A stretch of DNA of 9,270 bases from the NCBI GenBank assembly GCA_003166055.1, contig PMWR01000367.1, positions 1 to 9,270 on the forward strand. The letters run 5' to 3'. Position numbers and translations under genes: made by a program. The stretch's first letter is position 1, and each line of letters starts with the position of its first letter. The notes beneath the pieces were generated by a model. That model had not been told where the DNA came from and searched no databases. It saw nothing but the letters and a program-made list of their open reading frames with translations. The stretch is from Acidobacteriaceae bacterium (GTDB lineage: Bacteria > Acidobacteriota > Terriglobia > Terriglobales > Acidobacteriaceae). Below, in pieces: positions 6,098-9,270 of this stretch.

Positions 6098-8405
6098 AGT
6101 GACCGAGCTTCGCCGACTCGGCTTTCGCAGCTTTAAGCACAGGAAGGTCTGGATCGGCGTCCTTCCACTCGGTGAGGAAGCTCTGGTACGCCGCGCGGCT
6201 GGCTGCGACATCCCCGGCCGCCGCCTCCGCCCGCGCGAGTCCCAAAAGCGCCATCGGGTAGTCCGCCCCGAAATCGCTCCCGGGGGTCGCCACCATATTC
6301 TTGTAGACCTCCGCCGCCTCCCCGGGCTGGCCCATCTTCCTATAGATCTCGGCACGGAGCATTCGCGTGGCGAACCCTGCCATCTCGTACGGCCGCGAAG
6401 GTTCAAGGTCCGCCAGCGCCTCGGCCAGCTTGCCCTCGTGCATCGCCACCAGAGCGCGCAGGCGCGGCATCACCAGAACCGCCTGATCCGTGGGTGCGTG
6501 CGGATCGTGTTCATGAGCGGCTATGTAGCGCTTCGCCGGTGCGAGATCGCCGTTCATCGCGAATTCGTATGCGACGTCGTCACCGTCCAGGTAGCTCTTG
6601 GAGATGCGCGCCAACGCCGCGCGGGCCTCCTCCGGATAGCCAAACCAGCGCGCCTCAAAAGCCATCTCCACCAGCACGCCATCCACAATCTCCCCTTTGT
6701 TCAGGCGCCGGTCCTCGTCGATCTCCGCCTCGAGGGCTTTTTTCGCCTCCGCATACTTCCCTTGCATGGAGCGCGCCTGGCCAAGATGGTAGTTACGCAG
6801 ACTCAATTGGGTTTCCTCGGCATCCTTGGTATACCGGTCGAACTCCACCTGGTCATGCTCGTAAACCGAAATCAAGAAGATTGTGTCGTCCACGCGGGGC
6901 CCACCCAGGCGTCTCGAGGCATCGGCCAACACCGCCTTGGCCTCCCCGAACCGGCTCGCATTCTTGTAGGCACGCGCCAACACCGCGTACGATCCGCCGT
7001 TGGGGTCCAATTCCACTGCCCGCTGGCCCGCGGCAATCGCAGCCGGAAACAGCCCAAGTTGGTTGTCCAGGTTCGCCATATTCAGCCACGGCCGCGAGTC
7101 GCGCGGATACAGGGAAGCCCACGCCTGATACGCACTCAAGCCGGCCAGCGCGTCTCCCTGCCCCAGGGCATAGTGGCTCGCCTCGATTTGCAGACGGTAG
7201 AGTTCGCTCACGCGGTCGCGCAGATCGAACGCCTTCTTGAAGTAAATTGCGGCTTGCCGGCCCTCCTGAAGATTGTAGTAGGTGGCTCCCATCGACAGAT
7301 AAGCCAGAGTGAACTGCGGATCGAGTTCGATCGCCTTCTGGTAAAGGGGCAAGAGTTTTTCGTTGGAGGCCCCGTGGGCGCCGAGGTATCGCGCCGTCGA
7401 ATACGCCCTCAACGCCTCCAGCGAACCGGTCGCGGCCTGGCTCAACGGCACATCGTAGCGCTGGACCGACTTGCGGGATTCACCGAGCTTGCCGCGCATC
7501 CGGGCGGCCAGCGTATCCAGCGCGGCCAGCACCTTCGCCTTGTCCGCCGCCTCCGCCTTGACCGCGGCAACACGCTTGCCGGTCACACAGTTGGTGGCGT
7601 CCATGGTCAGCAGATACACGGGGCCCACGCTGGCGATGCCCCCGGTGAGCAGCACCTGCTGATTGCTGCGCTCGCACACCTCGCGCGCAATCGTCGGGAT
7701 CATTGGCGTGTCGGGCTTCAACCCCATGAGACCAAGGGAATTTACCGCCTCCCGATCGCTCAGCACGCCCAGAAACGGCGACTGGCTGAGTTCGATCTCG
7801 ATCGCCCGCTTCAGCGTCTGGTCGAACGTCGCATCTCCCGTGGTGTTGGTAAAGTCCGCGACCACCGTTCCCAGGTATTCCTCCGGCGGCACGCCGCGCG
7901 GCCAGAATCCCACAGCCGCAATCCCCGCTGCTGCCAGGACCACCGCCGCTGCCGCATAGCGCCACGCCCGCTGCGGCTTCGCGCCAATCGCCGGCCGGAC
8001 CGACTCTTCGATGACGACGTGGGTACGCTTGCGCAGCGCATGCATGACATCTTGAGCGCCCACTTCAGGTATTGGATTTGCAATCGGAATCGTCCGCACA
8101 GGTGCGGTGAACTGATAGCCCCGTCCCGGAATCGTCGCGATGTAATCCGATTTGTCCGATAACGCCTTGCGCAGCGACATAATCTGTTGCGCGAGATTCT
8201 TCTCCTCTACAAAGGAACCCGGCCATACAGCCTTTAGCAGTTCCTCCTTTGTTACCACCTCGCCGGGATGCATTGCCAGGTAGGCCAGCAGTTCGAATGC
8301 CTTCGAGCCCAGTGGAATGCGGGCGCCCTTGCTCTCCAGAATGCGCGACTCAAGATTCAGTTGAAACTCACCGAAGTGGTACTCGCGCGTATTCCTCAGA
8401 GACAT
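6096..8405 (-). CDS. Membrane-anchored winged-helix transcriptional regulator with TPR sensor domain (769 aa)
   Basis: Residues about 8-100 form an OmpR/PhoB-type winged helix (FGEFQLN..., HPGEVVTKEELLKAVWPGSFVEEKNLA..., ending IPGRGYQF) with no receiver domain. A linker leads to one membrane span at about 150-168 (YAAAAVVLAAAGIAAVGFW), giving a CadC/ToxR-like topology: DNA-binding inside, sensor outside. Residues about 178-315 (GTVVADFTNTTGDATFD..., SQSPFLGVLSDREAV, VLLTGGIASVGPVYLLTMDA, KLGES) match the TolB-like domain common in acidobacterial TPR regulators and Ser/Thr kinases. From about 330 to 750 there are TPR-type helical repeats (for example YQKAIELDPQFTLAYL, GQRAVELDPNGGSYAVLARAY, YAEAKKALEAEI). 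A GAGG 5 nt before the ATG supports the start. It probably senses a protein or small ligand outside the membrane and controls nearby genes; the five-gene run 244 bp downstream is the obvious candidate target. Confidence 0.9.
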   Translation of the reverse strand: MSLRNTREYHFGEFQLNLESRILESKGARIPLGSKAFELLAYLAMHPGEVVTKEELLKAVWPGSFVEEKNLAQQIMSLRKALSDKSDYIATIPGRGYQFTAPVRTIPIANPIPEVGAQDVMHALRKRTHVVIEESVRPAIGAKPQRAWRYAAAAVVLAAAGIAAVGFWPRGVPPEEYLGTVVADFTNTTGDATFDQTLKRAIEIELSQSPFLGVLSDREAVNSLGLMGLKPDTPMIPTIAREVCERSNQQVLLTGGIASVGPVYLLTMDATNCVTGKRVAAVKAEAADKAKVLAALDTLAARMRGKLGESRKSVQRYDVPLSQAATGSLEALRAYSTARYLGAHGASNEKLLPLYQKAIELDPQFTLAYLSMGATYYNLQEGRQAAIYFKKAFDLRDRVSELYRLQIEASHYALGQGDALAGLSAYQAWASLYPRDSRPWLNMANLDNQLGLFPAAIAAGQRAVELDPNGGSYAVLARAYKNASRFGEAKAVLADASRRLGGPRVDDTIFLISVYEHDQVEFDRYTKDAEETQLSLRNYHLGQARSMQGKYAEAKKALEAEIDEDRRLNKGEIVDGVLVEMAFEARWFGYPEEARAALARISKSYLDGDDVAYEFAMNGDLAPAKRYIAAHEHDPHAPTDQAVLVMPRLRALVAMHEGKLAEALADLEPSRPYEMAGFATRMLRAEIYRKMGQPGEAAEVYKNMVATPGSDFGADYPMALLGLARAEAAAGDVAASRAAYQSFLTEWKDADPDLPVLKAAKAESAKLGH

Positions 8406-8916
8406 AAGGGCCTCAAGAACTATTCATCTCACGGCTGCACTGATGGGTTTGGTTCCTGTCCGATACCAATTCCGATCATTGATCGGAACAAAGTTGCGTC
8501 CCCAATCGAGAGTTTTCCAGACGGCCATCCCGCAATGTCTCAGTCAGGGAATCTGCGACTGCGAAAGCGTTTGAGTCCCTCCAGTGTATCGCCAGAATTC
8601 CATCCATAGTGAAAAACGGTCGGGTTCTTGCTTGATGGGCTTTGTAATGAACGAATCACCCCCACAGCGCCGAGGCCGAAGCTACACCCTGCGGCAACAA
8701 ATGCCTTTCCCTTTGTTCACCGACATAAATCGCGGGGAATTCCCTTGCTGTAGCCGAAATTGTAGCCGGCAAAACGCCCGAGAGCCACAACGTTGAACAG
8801 GATTTGGCAGGATAACGGGAAATTATTCAATCAAATGTACTTATTTCCAATCGATTGCGACAGATTTCAATAAATGATGTGATCTGCTTTGGGAGTAGAG
8901 GGTTGGGATTCAAAAG
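8406..8916. other. Gene-poor intergenic stretch upstream of the regulator
   Basis: I see no convincing gene here. A 70-codon plus-strand frame at 8584-8796 has no good ribosome site and no recognisable domain. The stretch contains the palindrome listed separately, a pair of TGTAGCCG direct repeats at 8749-8756 and 8761-8768, and an AT-rich section at about 8810-8890 that differs in composition from the genes. The promoter of the regulator should lie near 8420-8520, but I could not fix its hexamers. Confidence 0.5.
8470..8488. promoter_or_regulatory. 19-bp palindrome, candidate operator upstream of the regulator gene
   Basis: TTCCGATCA-T-TGATCGGAA has perfect 9-bp arms around a single central base, about 65 bp before the regulator's ATG. 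Its size and near-perfect symmetry suit a dimeric DNA-binding protein rather than a transcription terminator, since no T tract follows on either side. On the minus strand a weak TTGTTC and TGGTAT pair flanks it at 17-bp spacing, which would place the palindrome inside the promoter; the hexamers are poor matches, so this is only suggestive. Confidence 0.45.
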
Positions 8917-9034
8917 CTACAGCATTTTCGGAATTGCTGTAGACCGAAAGCACACACTCAAGTGGCTTTTTCCTCAAGAAAAGCCACCTTTCGATGCACT
9001 GAAAAGGACCACATTAATTCCGAAAGTGCTCTAG
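8917..9034. mobile_element. 118-bp palindromic miniature element (MITE- or REP-like)
   Basis: The outer 22 nt are inverted repeats of each other with 18 of 22 matches: CTACAGCATTTTCGGAATT... at 8917 and the complement of ...AATTCCGAAAGTGCTCTAG ending at 9034. Inside, GTGGCTTTT (8962-8970) pairs with AAAAGCCAC (8979-8987) over 9 bp with an 8-nt loop, and CGAAAG (8945-8950) pairs with CTTTCG (8988-8993) outside it. The left end also folds on itself (CTACAGCA with TGCTGTAG). No coding capacity and no clear target duplication are visible. It is most likely a non-autonomous mobile repeat; a structured RNA is the alternative. A 66-codon minus-strand frame crossing it (8958-9158) is probably spurious. 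Confidence 0.5.
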
Positions 9035-9239
9035 TCCGTCGCGATTGGATGCCGAACCGCCGAACAGGATTGGACACGATACGAATGCCGCTGGAAAATC
9101 GTTCGGTATAGTCAAATCTGTAGCAGCCAAAGCCCCCAAGAGCCTCAAAGATCAACACCTCTCAGGATGCGGCCTGCAAGCCATTCCATCAAAAGCACTT
9201 AAAATCGCGCAGTTTCAACAGGTCTCGACAATGGTTATG
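9035..9239. other. Sequence between the palindromic element and the tRNA fragment; no gene recognised
   Basis: No frame here has a recognisable product. The 25-30 nt just before 9240 should contain acceptor and D-arm sequence if an intact tRNA were present, but no complementary D stem and no D-loop consensus can be found, so this is unrelated DNA joined to the tRNA fragment. Confidence 0.5.
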
Positions 9240-9270
9240 ACCTGGTTCGGGACCAGGGGGTCGGAGGTTC
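9240..9270 (+). tRNA. tRNA-Pro(CGG) 3' portion lacking its 5' half, likely att site (cut by window edge)
   Basis: From 9240 the sequence fits tRNA positions 26-56: anticodon stem CCTGG (9241-9245) paired with CCAGG (9253-9257), loop TTCGGGA with anticodon CGG, variable loop GGGTC, T stem GGAGG and the TTC that opens the T loop, where the window ends. From memory, the loop, variable region and T arm closely match E. coli tRNA-Pro(CGG). The acceptor 5' strand and D arm are absent. A 3' fragment of this kind is what tyrosine-recombinase integration into a tRNA gene leaves at the far end of an island. The break lies before the anticodon stem, which does not fit a group I intron (these interrupt the anticodon loop). 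Confidence 0.7.

Noticed and set aside
5850..8162. 770-codon plus-strand open frame
   Set aside because: It lies opposite the regulator gene, which has a clear domain order and a plausible ribosome site. The plus-strand translation is Arg/His-rich low-complexity sequence, as expected from an antisense frame in GC-rich DNA.
8584..8796. 70-codon plus-strand frame with several cysteines
   Set aside because: No ribosome site and no family resemblance; the CCSRNCSR part comes from the TGTAGCCG direct repeats.
8958..9158. 66-codon minus-strand frame
   Set aside because: It runs across the right part of the palindromic element, has no recognisable domain and no strong ribosome site, so it is probably chance.
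9215..9270. Intact tRNA or tRNA split by a group I intron
   Set aside because: No D stem can be formed in the 5' flank, and the junction lies before the anticodon stem and not inside the anticodon loop.

Overview
The window looks like accessory chromosome of a soil-type Acidobacteriota (Solibacter/Bryobacter-like). This is inferred from moderately high GC, a cytoplasmic winged-helix / single-membrane-span / TPR regulator of the kind these genomes carry in large numbers, and a long secreted protein combining an Ig-like domain, FG-GAP repeats and a choice-of-anchor-D domain. All confident protein genes lie on the minus strand, so they are transcribed from right to left.

Layout in transcription order. 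(1) 8406-9239 is gene-poor. It holds a 19-bp near-perfect palindrome about 65 bp before the regulator and a 118-bp palindromic element with imperfect terminal inverted repeats. At the extreme right edge (9240-9270) lies the anticodon arm and start of the T arm of a tRNA-Pro(CGG) whose 5' half is missing. (2) 6096-8405 encodes the 769-aa regulator. (3) A 244-bp intergenic stretch follows, with a 10-bp-period direct repeat. (4) 5851 down to the left edge is a tightly spaced run of five genes: a 72-aa acidic/basic small protein, three tandem paralogous secreted proteins (328, 310 and 305 aa), and a large secreted FG-GAP protein that runs off the left edge (836 aa seen).

The three paralogs form the most unusual part. 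Each has a signal peptide, a charged Lys/Glu/Pro linker, an invariant GEGIKIHGHWV-type motif (SEG in one copy), an NSLVT...ILAALLSGN block, a beta-rich domain with four conserved cysteines, and an almost identical C-terminus (xVTITFS). Two are preceded by nearly identical 111-bp spacers. I recognise no named family. The overall pattern is loosely reminiscent of small phage tail/structural proteins, but that is only an impression.

Working model (inference): the small gene, the three paralogs and the FG-GAP protein are co-transcribed and build or decorate something outside the cytoplasmic membrane, with the adjacent membrane-anchored regulator a candidate controller. The tRNA-Pro 3' fragment, oriented with its 3' end pointing out of the window, fits the distal attachment site of an island integrated in a tRNA-Pro gene; in that case the rest of this window would be island DNA.
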